A stretch of 63,841 bases of DNA from a virus, in the IMG/VR virus record IMGVR_UViG_3300021168_000030, positions 1 to 63,841 of that record. One strand, written 5' to 3'. The notes below the pieces were generated by a model that saw only the letters and a list, made by a program, of their open reading frames with translations, made no database searches and was not told the DNA's origin. Position numbers and translations under genes: made by a program. Below, in pieces: positions 48,671 to 57,613 of this stretch (position 1 is its first letter; every line of letters begins with the position of its first letter).

Positions 48671-48978
48671 GTAAGGTCTTGAGGTGTTTTGCTTTATCGT
48701 TAGTATTTTTGGTGGTGTGGTCATCGCGGGTGTTTGCTGCTCAGCCTGTCTACACCGGCGCTGTGGTCGTGGTGCCTAGTGATACGACTGTTTTTACGAG
48801 GACTGCCGCGTTATGGGTCGGGACCGCGGAGACTTCTCTCACTGTAGTCATGGCCGGCGAAGGTCATGCGCAGGTGGTATTTACGAACGTTGCGGCTGGG
48901 ACGTTGCTGCCGATTGCAATTCAGCAGGTAAAGGCGACCGGCACGACCGTCAGTACTGGTATGATCGCACTGAGGTAG
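48667..48978 (+). CDS. small secreted beta protein
   Basis: A 103-residue protein with a signal peptide cut after Val-Phe-Ala (residue 24). The mature 79 residues are beta-rich, without Cys, and resemble a small decoration or fibre-tip domain. Confidence 0.55.
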   Translation: MSKVLRCFALSLVFLVVWSSRVFAAQPVYTGAVVVVPSDTTVFTRTAALWVGTAETSLTVVMAGEGHAQVVFTNVAAGTLLPIAIQQVKATGTTVSTGMIALR

Positions 48979-48982
48979 TTCA

Positions 48983-49708
48983 ATGCGCCGGTATCTTACT
49001 CTCGCAGCAATAGCCGCTGCGGCGTTTATCTGGCTGCAACCATCAGTACTGGCGCAGCCTGTTGCCGGTGGTCTCTCATCGCTGCCGGCGGCGCCTGCGA
49101 TCCACGACACAGATACGATGGCGCTATGCCAGAACGGTGCGCCGGGCTGCTCGGTGACGAGTTATGTTTGGAGCAGTGCCAATCTCGGGCAAATCGCTGC
49201 AAATTTCGCGCAGCGCACCCAAACCGTAACCAATCATACCCTTAGCTGTTCGGCTAATGTCTGCACCAACATCCCATCGAGCGCCTTGGTGGCGACTGGG
49301 GTTAGCGCTGGCGCATACACAAACGCCAATATTACGGTCAATAGCGCTGGGCAGATAACTGCGGCGTCTAACGGTTTCGCTACAGTATCGAAAACTGCTA
49401 ACTATTCGCTAACTTCTGCTGACAGTGGGACTTGCTTTGACAATGGCGGGGCGACGGGTACGGTAGTTTTTACTCTGCCTGCGTATGCTGCGGGCCTTAA
49501 CTACTGCTTCATTGTTATGGCTGCTCAGATCCTGGAGGTCCTCGCTCCTACGGGTGTTAAAATCTCGATGGCTCCGAACATTACGGCGACCGCGGGTAAT
49601 GTCCAAGATATTACCCTCTACGACACTCTTTCCCTCATTGCCCCCGCGAGCGGAACGACTGTGTGGGTCGCGCGCTCCTTTGAAGGCACAGGCTGGAGCC
49701 TAAACTAA
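48983..49708 (+). CDS. secreted fibre-like protein
   Basis: A 241-residue protein with a signal peptide cut after Val-Leu-Ala (residue 24). The mature part contains Asn-x-Thr-Val-Asn-Ser-Ala-Gly-Gln-Ile, a common fibre motif, several Cys and a beta-rich end. The final base of the stop is the first base of the next start. Confidence 0.6.
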   Translation: MRRYLTLAAIAAAAFIWLQPSVLAQPVAGGLSSLPAAPAIHDTDTMALCQNGAPGCSVTSYVWSSANLGQIAANFAQRTQTVTNHTLSCSANVCTNIPSSALVATGVSAGAYTNANITVNSAGQITAASNGFATVSKTANYSLTSADSGTCFDNGGATGTVVFTLPAYAAGLNYCFIVMAAQILEVLAPTGVKISMAPNITATAGNVQDITLYDTLSLIAPASGTTVWVARSFEGTGWSLN

Positions 49709-50709
49709 TGCGTAAACCTCTCGCAATCCTGCTGCTTCTGGCAGCGCTGCTTCCCGCTGCGGACCGCTCACAGGCAGCCTCATTGGTCGCTGGCTCGTGG
49801 CCGACTAATGCCTTCGCCCTGACAGATGGTGGGACGATCACGGTGCCCTGCCCTGGCACGGCGGGGGTCTCGGGCTTTTACACGCTTACTATCTTAGGCA
49901 ACAACCATGTAATCTCGCTGCCTCAGTGTACCGTACCGGCCGATTTCAAGTTCGCGATTACCCAAGGCGCGGGCGGTCCGTACACTGGGCTTTCGTTTAG
50001 TTCGGCTGGCATAATCACATGGCCGGGCGGGACCGCCTATACTCCAACTAGCGCAGGGGGCGCACTTGATTACGTCAGCGGCACGATCTCAAACCTAACG
50101 GGATCGAATGAGTGGGACATTACGGGGGTTGCCCCTAATCTTCTAACGGTCAGTGACCCGTGGCAGTTGGCTGGGAGTGCTGGCTGTAATTCGGGTGTGG
50201 TGCTGTCCAACGGTAATTTAACCGCCTCCGTGCCGAGCGGTGGTTTCTTCGGTTGCTTGGCTACACATTCACACACAACTGGGCAATACTACTTTTTTGA
50301 AACAGCAACCTCGACATCTTCAGGTAGTAACTGGATACCTGGCTTTGCAAATGCCTCAACGGTGTTGAATAACTACTTTGGTAGTGACCTTAATAGTATC
50401 GGTGTTAAATCTGGCACGATATTCTACAACAACTCCATCACTGCAACCGGTCCGGCTATTACAACTGGGACTGTTGTTCGGTTTGATGTCGATTTAACAA
50501 ACAAACAATTGGGTATCAATGTAGCGGGCACCGAGTATCCAAGTGGTTGTGTCATAACAACGCCGACTGGTTGCTTCTCCTTTAGCACCTGGAACGGGGG
50601 CGCAGCATTCCCGGCGTTTTCAGGGACCGGCGGCACAACTGCTGATACAAGCACCATAAATGCAACTAGCGGCACGGGTCCCGGTGGAAGTTTTGTGCCA
50701 TGGCAATGA
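49708..50709 (+). CDS. secreted protein with SPRY-like lectin domain
   Basis: A 333-residue protein with a signal peptide (cut after Ser-Gln-Ala, residue 23). Residues 190-320 match the SPRY pattern seen in phage fibres: Gly-Gln-Tyr-Tyr-Phe-Glu, a Gly-Phe-Ala-Asn strand, Gly-Ser-Asp-Leu-Asn-Ser-Ile-Gly and Val-Val-Arg-Phe-Asp-Val-Asp-Leu. It probably binds a surface glycan or protein. Confidence 0.65.
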   Translation: MRKPLAILLLLAALLPAADRSQAASLVAGSWPTNAFALTDGGTITVPCPGTAGVSGFYTLTILGNNHVISLPQCTVPADFKFAITQGAGGPYTGLSFSSAGIITWPGGTAYTPTSAGGALDYVSGTISNLTGSNEWDITGVAPNLLTVSDPWQLAGSAGCNSGVVLSNGNLTASVPSGGFFGCLATHSHTTGQYYFFETATSTSSGSNWIPGFANASTVLNNYFGSDLNSIGVKSGTIFYNNSITATGPAITTGTVVRFDVDLTNKQLGINVAGTEYPSGCVITTPTGCFSFSTWNGGAAFPAFSGTGGTTADTSTINATSGTGPGGSFVPWQ

Positions 50710-51677
50710 AACCACCGCGAGTTTCTGTTCTCTTGATCGTGCTGCTACTGCTATCATCATCGGCCTTTGCCATGTGGGGCAGAGGACCGACGGGTAAGAT
50801 TATCGCTCCTCCTCCGCCTCCTCCTCCGCCCAGCGGAGGAGTACCAGCCCCGGCGACCGCTGCCGGGTTCACGACCGCGGCACTCAACGCCGACTTCTCG
50901 CAGCCATCATACGCAAATCTCGCGAATTGGCTCTATGGGTGCGGCGGTTCGCTGCCAGGATGGTCTTGGCCTGGCCCGTGCGCTCGCGTTGACCAGGAAT
51001 TTGACGCGAGCGCAGGCAAGAATGTTCTGCATTTGCAGCACTCAACGAGCGACGGCGGCAACGGCCATTCGTGGGCGTTTTCTTACCCTGCTGTGTACTT
51101 CGGGCCCGGAAGCACCAATAATAATTTCCCGGCCGAAGGTTATTTCCAGATGACCTTTCGGATGTCAGCCGCTTCTCTGGTGCAGCCTAATGGTACATCC
51201 CCCGTTTTAGGCGGGCAGCTCGCCGTTGGCACAGGGAATGCAAACTGGATCGAGCCAGATACTTTAGAGGTTTCTGCCAACTCAACACAATACGGTAACG
51301 GATCGTTAGAGTTTTGTAACGGTAGTATATGTAACGGCATCTTTAGTTGGCCAGGAGGATTTCCAACTGGTGATATGACAGTATACCATACTATAGGTAT
51401 ACTGTGGACGAGCGATGGAACTTCCGATTACTGGAAATGCGCGTTTCTTGATGGGAATTTTACGGGCTGCGCCGGCTGGAACGTAACCAATCCGAGCACT
51501 CTTTCCAACCATCAGTTCGTTATTGCAAACGGGCCGGGAAATGCCGGAACCAACAATGTGGACTGGTATCTGCAGTCAATGCAAATGTGGGTATGTCCTG
51601 GGTCATACGGCACGACAGTCCAATGCCCAGGAAACGCCACTAACGGCAGTGCAATAACTCATTGGCCGTGGCCGTGA
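50700..51677 (+). CDS. secreted GH16-like glycan hydrolase
   Basis: A 325-residue protein with a signal peptide (cut after Ala-Phe-Ala, residue 24), then Met-Trp-Gly-Arg-Gly and an eight-Pro run. The remaining domain looks like a concanavalin-type jelly roll with Glu185-x-Asp187-x2-Glu190, the ExDxxE spacing of GH16 catalytic sites. It may cut capsule or exopolysaccharide. It overlaps the SPRY gene end by 10 bases. Confidence 0.6.
   Translation: MAMKPPRVSVLLIVLLLLSSSAFAMWGRGPTGKIIAPPPPPPPPSGGVPAPATAAGFTTAALNADFSQPSYANLANWLYGCGGSLPGWSWPGPCARVDQEFDASAGKNVLHLQHSTSDGGNGHSWAFSYPAVYFGPGSTNNNFPAEGYFQMTFRMSAASLVQPNGTSPVLGGQLAVGTGNANWIEPDTLEVSANSTQYGNGSLEFCNGSICNGIFSWPGGFPTGDMTVYHTIGILWTSDGTSDYWKCAFLDGNFTGCAGWNVTNPSTLSNHQFVIANGPGNAGTNNVDWYLQSMQMWVCPGSYGTTVQCPGNATNGSAITHWPWP
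51378..51405. repeat. 10-bp perfect inverted repeat inside GH16-like gene
   Basis: ACAGTATACC at 51378-51387 and GGTATACTGT at 51396-51405 with an 8-base spacer. It could form an mRNA hairpin or an operator; it may also be chance. Confidence 0.45.
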
Positions 51678-51746
51678 GCGACCTGCAGGTGCGGGCAACG
51701 ATCGGCCGGGACCTCTTTTCATCCCACACTAAACAGGAGAGGTATC

Positions 51747-51890
51747 ATGAAAACACCAAAGGGTTTCGAGAAGTCGCGTTTTGACAACGACAAGGGCGTC
51801 AAGGAAGGCTCGAAGGCCGACAAGGCGCGCGATAAGAAAGAAATTCCTAAGTTTGAGAATGCCAAGGGTAAGAAGAAGGGCAAGCGGTAA
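51747..51890 (+). CDS. 47-residue Lys-rich peptide
   Basis: Starts after AGGAGAGG. About one third of residues are Lys or Arg. Its stop overlaps the next start as TAATG. DNA packaging or assembly is possible. Confidence 0.5.
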   Translation: MKTPKGFEKSRFDNDKGVKEGSKADKARDKKEIPKFENAKGKKKGKR

Positions 51891-52069
51891 TGGCCGGCAA
51901 GAAGCCATTCAAACCCGGCGGCCAGAAGGGGAAGCTCCATCGCGAGCTCAGGATCTCGACCGATAAGAAGATCCCCAAGGGCCGGCTGCGCGCTGCTGCG
52001 AACTCGAAGAACCCCGAGGTCAAGCGTGACGCTATCCGCGCCGAGACGATGGAGAAGTGGAAAAAGTGA
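51890..52069 (+). CDS. 59-residue basic helical peptide
   Basis: A Lys/Arg-rich helical protein, coupled to the previous peptide by TAATG and ending directly before the tail-hub gene. Function is unknown. Confidence 0.5.
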   Translation: MAGKKPFKPGGQKGKLHRELRISTDKKIPKGRLRAAANSKNPEVKRDAIRAETMEKWKK

Positions 52070-53857
52070 ATGGTCGCCTGGGCAATCAAGGGTTTCGGGG
52101 GAATGATCCCTCGCACAGAAGGTACGATGCTGCCCGACAATGCGAGCGAGCAGGCGGTCAACTGCGATCTGAGCTCCGGCATCCTCGCCGGCTTGCCCAC
52201 GCCCGTATTTACCATCAGCTTCCCTGGGAGCACCGGCGTTCGCCGCGCGTATCGCTTCCCTGACCCGCTGGGCGGCGCGGATATCTGGCTGCCGCTCCCG
52301 TCCGAATTCAGCTCGGTGGTTAGGTCGCCGCTCGCCAACGATACTAGTCACAGGCTTTACTGGACCAACCCCGGGGACGTGGCGCCGCACTGGGCTACGC
52401 GCGATATGTTGTTTAATAACACGCGCCCCTATGATCTAGGCATCGCGCAGCCGCCTAGCGACTCAACAGGACAGCTGACCGTTACGGTCTCGGGTGGAAC
52501 GTCTACTATTCCACAGATATCCCGGTCGTACCTTTATACCTTCGTGAACGCCTTCGGCGAGGAGAGCGCGCCGAGTCTGCCGAGCGCTGTCGTTTCCGGT
52601 GCACCGGACGGCACATGGGCACTTGCCGGGCTTCCGACGGCGGCGCCGGCTAATCCGACGGGGCTCAATTACCCGCCGGTTGTCAGTTTAAACCTCTATC
52701 GTACGCTCACTGGAACGACCACTGGTGCGCAATTTTACCAGGTCACCACACTGACGTTTCCGGTGTCGAGCAGCACATACACCGATACGACAATAGATAC
52801 TGCGATCGTTAATAATCTGACGCTGATCAGCACGAGTTTTGCGAACCCGGTTCCGAAGCTCGATGGACTGATAACGATGACTGGCGGGATGCTGATTGGC
52901 TTCACCGGGAACACGATACATTTCTGCGAGCCGGACCGCCCACATGCGTGGCCAGCAGCGTATGACCAGTCGCTCCAATACGATATTGTCGGCCTCGCGA
53001 TTTGGCAACAGGCCCTTGTTGTTTTGACGAAGGGGTTTCCCTTCCAAGGGTCCGGTAGTTCGCCGAGCAACTTCCTCTTTACGATGTGGCGCGTGCCGGA
53101 GCCATGTATCGCGCGCGGGTCGATTATCACTGATTTGCTGGGGGTTTATTATGCGTCCCAAAACGGTCTGGTCATGCTGAATTATTTCGGCATGCAGAAC
53201 CAGACGCTACAGAACATGACTAAGAATATCTGGCTCACGGATTACCGGGCCGCGAATATTATCGCTTGCCGGCATCGCGCGCAGTATTTGGCGATCAATG
53301 GTACAGACCAAGGGTTCATTATCGACTACTCGGAGTCGCGCCTGGGCTTTATGAAGCTCAACACGTTCTTGAGCGCGGTATGCGTTTGGAATGACGAGTA
53401 CACCGGCGACGCGTACATTTGTGCGAATAACGTCGTCTATAAATGGGACAGCCCAAACACTGCTCCGCTTGTTTATCGATGGAGGTCCAAGGAATTTTAT
53501 CTGCCGGCGCCGGTCAGTTTAGGCGCATGCCAGATTTCGCTTGATCCGTCAATTACTACAGTAGTGGTGTCGCCTGCTGATGCATTGGACAACGGTGATC
53601 CTTCATTGGTGTTGCCTGCCGGAGTCAACGCGGTGTTTAAGTTATATGCGGGTCCGGACCCGGATGATGTCGGTGAGGACCCTAATTCGCTCGATAGCGC
53701 GCGTTTGGTTCTGACCAGAAACCTTACAAAAAGCCGGGAGATCTTTAGGCTGCCTTCGGGGTTCAAGGCATTTGAGTGGCAGTGCGAGATCGTGTCGCGC
53801 GCGGCGATCTACTCGATTGAGCTGGCATCGACGATGAAGGAGCTGAAGGGTGTCTAA
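52070..53857 (+). CDS. tail hub or nozzle-like protein
   Basis: A 595-residue beta-rich protein without a signal peptide. Position and size suit a podovirus tail tubular/nozzle protein, with a fibronectin-like region near 150-260 and a propeller-like series of Asp-Tyr/Trp strands after. Exact family not recognised. The palindrome lies near residue 497. Confidence 0.5.
   Translation: MVAWAIKGFGGMIPRTEGTMLPDNASEQAVNCDLSSGILAGLPTPVFTISFPGSTGVRRAYRFPDPLGGADIWLPLPSEFSSVVRSPLANDTSHRLYWTNPGDVAPHWATRDMLFNNTRPYDLGIAQPPSDSTGQLTVTVSGGTSTIPQISRSYLYTFVNAFGEESAPSLPSAVVSGAPDGTWALAGLPTAAPANPTGLNYPPVVSLNLYRTLTGTTTGAQFYQVTTLTFPVSSSTYTDTTIDTAIVNNLTLISTSFANPVPKLDGLITMTGGMLIGFTGNTIHFCEPDRPHAWPAAYDQSLQYDIVGLAIWQQALVVLTKGFPFQGSGSSPSNFLFTMWRVPEPCIARGSIITDLLGVYYASQNGLVMLNYFGMQNQTLQNMTKNIWLTDYRAANIIACRHRAQYLAINGTDQGFIIDYSESRLGFMKLNTFLSAVCVWNDEYTGDAYICANNVVYKWDSPNTAPLVYRWRSKEFYLPAPVSLGACQISLDPSITTVVVSPADALDNGDPSLVLPAGVNAVFKLYAGPDPDDVGEDPNSLDSARLVLTRNLTKSREIFRLPSGFKAFEWQCEIVSRAAIYSIELASTMKELKGV
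53555..53565. promoter_or_regulatory. ACTACNGTAGT palindrome inside tail-hub gene
   Basis: Exact copy with central A reading Thr-Thr-Val-Val-Val. Confidence 0.55.
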
Positions 53858-55304
53858 CCCTCTTAAGCCTAATCCGAACGTGCCGTCGATACCGCAGCCG
53901 GTTGCGGACCTTGGCGCGTTGACTGTTGTCGCGCAGTCGCTGAAGCAGGGTGTCGACAGTCTTGGTGGCAGCCGAGGTAAGTCGGGCGATCGCGCGGTGA
54001 CGTTCAACGACTTGGCTTCTATGGGTTTGACCGGCTCATTACAGCCTCAGCTGCCGAGTATTCCGTCGAGTCTAGCACTTGCGTCTCTTGCGGTATCCGG
54101 CACTGCGCTGTTCGGCGCTTTGACTGCTTCCGGTGTTGCACACGTTGGCTCTCTGACTACGCCCGGAGTGGCGCAAGTTGGCTTTCTTACATCGAGCGGT
54201 GCTGCACAGGTTGGCTCTCTGACTGCGACTCATACGGGGAAATTCTGGCAGACGGCGCCCAGTTTTCCGTCTCAAGCCGGGGCCAGCATCAGTCGTCTTG
54301 CCGATCGGAGCTTTGTAGGCGCTGCGACGCTCTATGATGGCAACTACCCCAACCTCAATGAGACCTGGGTCAGTCAGATCGTTTCCAACGTCTTTGCGTA
54401 TTTAGAGACGTACGGAACTCAATTGTGCTATAGCGCCACCGGCTTGATCGGCGGTTTGTTCGCGTCACGCGTCAGTGATGCCATCTCACCCGGCGGAACG
54501 ATCCCCATCGCGGCAATGGTCTACAATGACAAGACCACCGCCCCTCTCCAAGACGCCTGGATCTACTATGGGACCGGTGTTCGGGCGGCGGGCGCTGGCA
54601 GCGTCCACTGTGAGATCGATGTCGGTAATCTGGGAAATATCGTCGACATCACTCCCTATTCAGGGCCATCTGGCAACCCCGGCTTTACGATTCCTTTGAC
54701 GTTATCATCGGGTGGTGAAGCGTCTACTAAGTTTACCTGTAACCCGTGCAGCGCGGCTATTGCGATCGGTGCTAATGGAGGGACCTTCCGTAAAGGTATT
54801 GTATTTGACAGCAACATAGGGACGGGGGTGGGGATCTCCTTTCCGAATGGCATGGAGATTCAATGGACTACTTCGGCTGATGGTGGCGCAGGCACCACGG
54901 GGTATATACTCGCCTCCTCGACTCATATTGGCGGGATTGAGATCACTGATACCGGGATGTACTTTAAGAATCAGAGCGGGGTTACTTGGGGTGGAATAGC
55001 TTACGGCGGTCCAAACACCGTAAATTACCTGGGCTTGAGTCCCAGCCTCACCGGAGCGCCTCTTATAATCTCTGCAAACGGTCTTGACTCGGCGATCAAT
55101 ATTCTCATTCAGGCCAAAGGGGCTACTGGGGGGGTGTTTTGCAGCAATTTTATTAGCACTGGCCACGTAGACTTTACCGGGGCATCGGTAACAGTCGGCG
55201 GCGCCACGGCCACTTTGACCAACAGTCCCACCGCCGGCAACCCTGTCGAGTGGATGACTCTCAATGTTAATGGCAACGTTCGCCATATACCTATGTGGGC
55301 GTAG
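53850..55304 (+). CDS. tail fibre or spike protein
   Basis: A 484-residue protein from a GTG after GAAGGAG, overlapping the tail-hub end. Residues 70-130 hold repeats of Ala-x-Val-Gly-Ser-Leu-Thr, a fibre shaft-like pattern. The rest is beta-rich with three Cys. A receptor-binding role is plausible. Confidence 0.55.
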   Translation: MSNPLKPNPNVPSIPQPVADLGALTVVAQSLKQGVDSLGGSRGKSGDRAVTFNDLASMGLTGSLQPQLPSIPSSLALASLAVSGTALFGALTASGVAHVGSLTTPGVAQVGFLTSSGAAQVGSLTATHTGKFWQTAPSFPSQAGASISRLADRSFVGAATLYDGNYPNLNETWVSQIVSNVFAYLETYGTQLCYSATGLIGGLFASRVSDAISPGGTIPIAAMVYNDKTTAPLQDAWIYYGTGVRAAGAGSVHCEIDVGNLGNIVDITPYSGPSGNPGFTIPLTLSSGGEASTKFTCNPCSAAIAIGANGGTFRKGIVFDSNIGTGVGISFPNGMEIQWTTSADGGAGTTGYILASSTHIGGIEITDTGMYFKNQSGVTWGGIAYGGPNTVNYLGLSPSLTGAPLIISANGLDSAINILIQAKGATGGVFCSNFISTGHVDFTGASVTVGGATATLTNSPTAGNPVEWMTLNVNGNVRHIPMWA

Positions 55305-55313
55305 GAGTATCAT

Positions 55314-55478
55314 ATGAGCGAGCTTGAAGTTTTGAAGAAGCTGGTAATTGTCCTCACCAACCAGCGTGATTTTGCCTTTAATCAGCTTGCGCAGATGGAG
55401 GCTACCCTCCTGTTGGAGCGTGAAACTAAGCAGGCCGCGCCGGTCCCTGAAGACGAACGCGATGGACATTCGCATTGA
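55314..55478 (+). CDS. 54-residue helical protein
   Basis: A single amphipathic helix (about 2-40) and an acidic tail. It overlaps the acetyltransferase-like gene by 17 bases. It may be a trimerisation or chaperone peptide for the fibre. Confidence 0.5.
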   Translation: MSELEVLKKLVIVLTNQRDFAFNQLAQMEATLLLERETKQAAPVPEDERDGHSH

Positions 55479-55944
55479 CGAACCGGGTGTCGGCGAGTGG
55501 GTCATGGACCGCGTAACGGGTGTGTTCACGCCTGGCTGGGACCACTCGTTCTCATCGCACCGGGACGGTGAGATTCTCGGCGGCTTCGTCGTGTGCAAAT
55601 ATCTGGGTGCCAGTGCGACTATGCACATGGCCGGACTCGACCCCGGCTGGTGCTCGCGGGAGCTGCTCTGGCTTGCGTTCGATTACTCGTTCAATCAGCT
55701 TGGCTTAGGTAAGTTGATAGCCCCGGTGCGGTCGGATAACTACTATGGGCTGTCGATAGATTTGCGCGCCGGTTGGCGAGTCGAAGGGCTTATCCGGGAT
55801 GTGTATCCCGGTGCGACGCATATGTTCATTCTTACAATGACTAAAGACAGCTGCCCGTGGCTTGATTATAAACCGCGCCAGTGGCGTTCACTCGATAACT
55901 ACAGTAGTAGTGATATGCTACAGGAGACTTCCGATGGGCGGTAA
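55462..55944 (+). CDS. GNAT-like acetyltransferase
   Basis: A 160-residue protein from the ATG at 55462. A strand-helix pattern with Gly-Gly-Phe-Val-Val, then Gly-Leu-Gly-Lys-Leu-Ile-Ala-Pro-Val and a helix before Asn-Tyr-Tyr-Gly-Leu-Ser-Ile-Asp resembles phage GNAT proteins seen in structural operons. Its substrate is unknown. Confidence 0.65.
   Translation: MDIRIDEPGVGEWVMDRVTGVFTPGWDHSFSSHRDGEILGGFVVCKYLGASATMHMAGLDPGWCSRELLWLAFDYSFNQLGLGKLIAPVRSDNYYGLSIDLRAGWRVEGLIRDVYPGATHMFILTMTKDSCPWLDYKPRQWRSLDNYSSSDMLQETSDGR
55898..55908. promoter_or_regulatory. ACTACNGTAGT palindrome upstream of 55934
   Basis: Exact copy with central A at the 3' end of the acetyltransferase-like gene, 25 bases before the next ATG and ahead of its AGGAGA ribosome site. 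Confidence 0.65.
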
Positions 55945-56764
55945 AGTAAGTGCGCCTCCGGCACCGAATTACGGGCCGATTGCGCAGGCCGATGCGAACG
56001 CGGCGTCGCAGCAATTTCAGCTTGGGCAACAGCAGCTACAATGGGGCCAGCAGCAATTCAATACTGTCTGGCCTTATGCGCAGCAATATTTGCAGCAGCA
56101 GACTGCGGCGGGGGCAGCGTCGACGGCAAACGCACAGAATATGCAGAATTTTTACAATACTACATATCAACCGATTGAGTCGCAGTTTGCGAATGAAGCC
56201 TCGACGTATAACTCGCCGGCGCGCGCCAACGCGAACTCCGCTGCCGCTCAGGCTGATGTCGCGAATAGTTTTACGGCCAACCGAAACGCCGCGCAGCAGT
56301 CGCTCGAAAGCTACGGCATAGACCCGTCGCAAACCAGATTTGGCGCGCTCGATCTCGGCTCGCGTATAGCACAATCGGCGGCGACCGCGGCGGCTGGAAC
56401 ACAGTCACGAATGAATACCGAAGCGGTCGGATTGGGGTTGCAAGGCGAAGCGATAAACACTGGCCGCGGCTATGCGGGAAACGTAGCGCAGGCGTACAGC
56501 ACTGCGACGAATGCCGGTTCGGCCGGAATCAACGCGGCCAACGCTACGACTAATTCAGGCGTCAATGCGATGGGGAGTCCGACTTCGTATATGGGTCTAG
56601 GGAATCAGGCTCTCAACAACCAAGCGAATACGCTCAATATGGGGTTCCAGAATTCGCTGGCAGGGGCGCAGTTTAACAATCAGGTTTCGCAGAATCAGAT
56701 GGGCGGTATTGGCCAATTGATCGGTGGCGCGCTCGGGTTCGCTGGCGGTATGGGCTACTTGTAA
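55934..56764 (+). CDS. internal virion protein A, Gln/Ala-rich
   Basis: A 276-residue protein from the ATG at 55934. It is helical and rich in Gln, Ala and Asn, with a Gly-rich hydrophobic end. Such proteins in this position are usually ejected internal virion proteins. Confidence 0.6.
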   Translation: MGGKVSAPPAPNYGPIAQADANAASQQFQLGQQQLQWGQQQFNTVWPYAQQYLQQQTAAGAASTANAQNMQNFYNTTYQPIESQFANEASTYNSPARANANSAAAQADVANSFTANRNAAQQSLESYGIDPSQTRFGALDLGSRIAQSAATAAAGTQSRMNTEAVGLGLQGEAINTGRGYAGNVAQAYSTATNAGSAGINAANATTNSGVNAMGSPTSYMGLGNQALNNQANTLNMGFQNSLAGAQFNNQVSQNQMGGIGQLIGGALGFAGGMGYL

Positions 56765-56774
56765 GGATGTGCAC

Positions 56775-57611
56775 ATGGCTTTTCTTCTCGGGAGTCTGAC
56801 TAGTGGCTTGTTTGGCGGGATGGCTGATGCAGCAAACATGGTGAATGCTTGGGAAGGTCTGAAGCAGAAGCGAATGGAAACTCAGCAGCTACAACGTCAG
56901 CAGGATGCTGCCGATGCAGCAATGAAGGCGGATGCTGAAACTACGGCGCGTCAGGCGCTCAACACCGGCGCGGCGCCCGCTACCGGCGCTTCCGCTGCTG
57001 GGACTGGGCCGACCCCTCTCCATCCGAACTCGGGTAGGGACTCTAGTGGTCGGCCGGATATTACCTCGATGCCGCTGCCAAAATTCATGCAGCCGAATAA
57101 TAAGCCTGCGGTTTTGCTGGCTGGCGGCGCGAATCCGTTCCAGCGTGGTTCGCGTGAAGTCGGCCCGGCTGGTGGTGTGGGATCGTTTGGGCGGGGATCG
57201 CGGGAGGGTGAGCCGGCGCTGGCTGATACCAGTGAGCCTACGTACACCGGCGCATCGGCAGCTATACCACCCGCACCGGTCAACACCGGCGCGTCCGCGG
57301 TTATACCGCCTGCGCCCAGTGCATCGGCAGCTATACCGCCTGCGCCCAGCGCATCCGCGGCTCTCCCTGTACCGCGCACGGTCGCGCCGCACTATCTACC
57401 GGCTGGTGCTGCACAGGCACCTATTCCGCCGCGGTCGGCAATAGGCACTTCACCGACGGGCTACGCCGGTGTGGCCGGTCAACCTGGGACTCCGAGCGGG
57501 CCACAGGCGGCAGCGCCACCTGGCGCCGCGCCGAGTCTCGGACAGCAGCAAACGCCGAGCCTCGGTATGCAGATTTTCAACGCCATAAATAATAGCGCGA
57601 GCGGGTTCTGA
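56775..57611 (+). CDS. internal virion protein B, Pro/Ala-rich
   Basis: A 278-residue protein from the ATG at 56775 after AAGGA. A hydrophobic N-terminus and helix are followed by disordered Pro/Ala repeats (Ser-Ala-Ala-Ile-Pro-Pro-Ala-Pro, several copies). It probably travels in the head with the transglycosylase. Confidence 0.55.
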   Translation: MAFLLGSLTSGLFGGMADAANMVNAWEGLKQKRMETQQLQRQQDAADAAMKADAETTARQALNTGAAPATGASAAGTGPTPLHPNSGRDSSGRPDITSMPLPKFMQPNNKPAVLLAGGANPFQRGSREVGPAGGVGSFGRGSREGEPALADTSEPTYTGASAAIPPAPVNTGASAVIPPAPSASAAIPPAPSASAALPVPRTVAPHYLPAGAAQAPIPPRSAIGTSPTGYAGVAGQPGTPSGPQAAAPPGAAPSLGQQQTPSLGMQIFNAINNSASGF

Positions 57612-57613
57612 TT

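Noticed and set aside
54705-55628. A 307-codon minus-strand ORF opposite fibre and acetyltransferase genes
   Set aside because: Antisense to three coupled plus-strand genes with no recognisable domain; judged a shadow frame.
217-55908. The palindrome as an RNA hairpin or intrinsic terminator
   Set aside because: With five-base arms and a single central base it could form only a 4-bp stem with a three-base loop, and no U-run follows.
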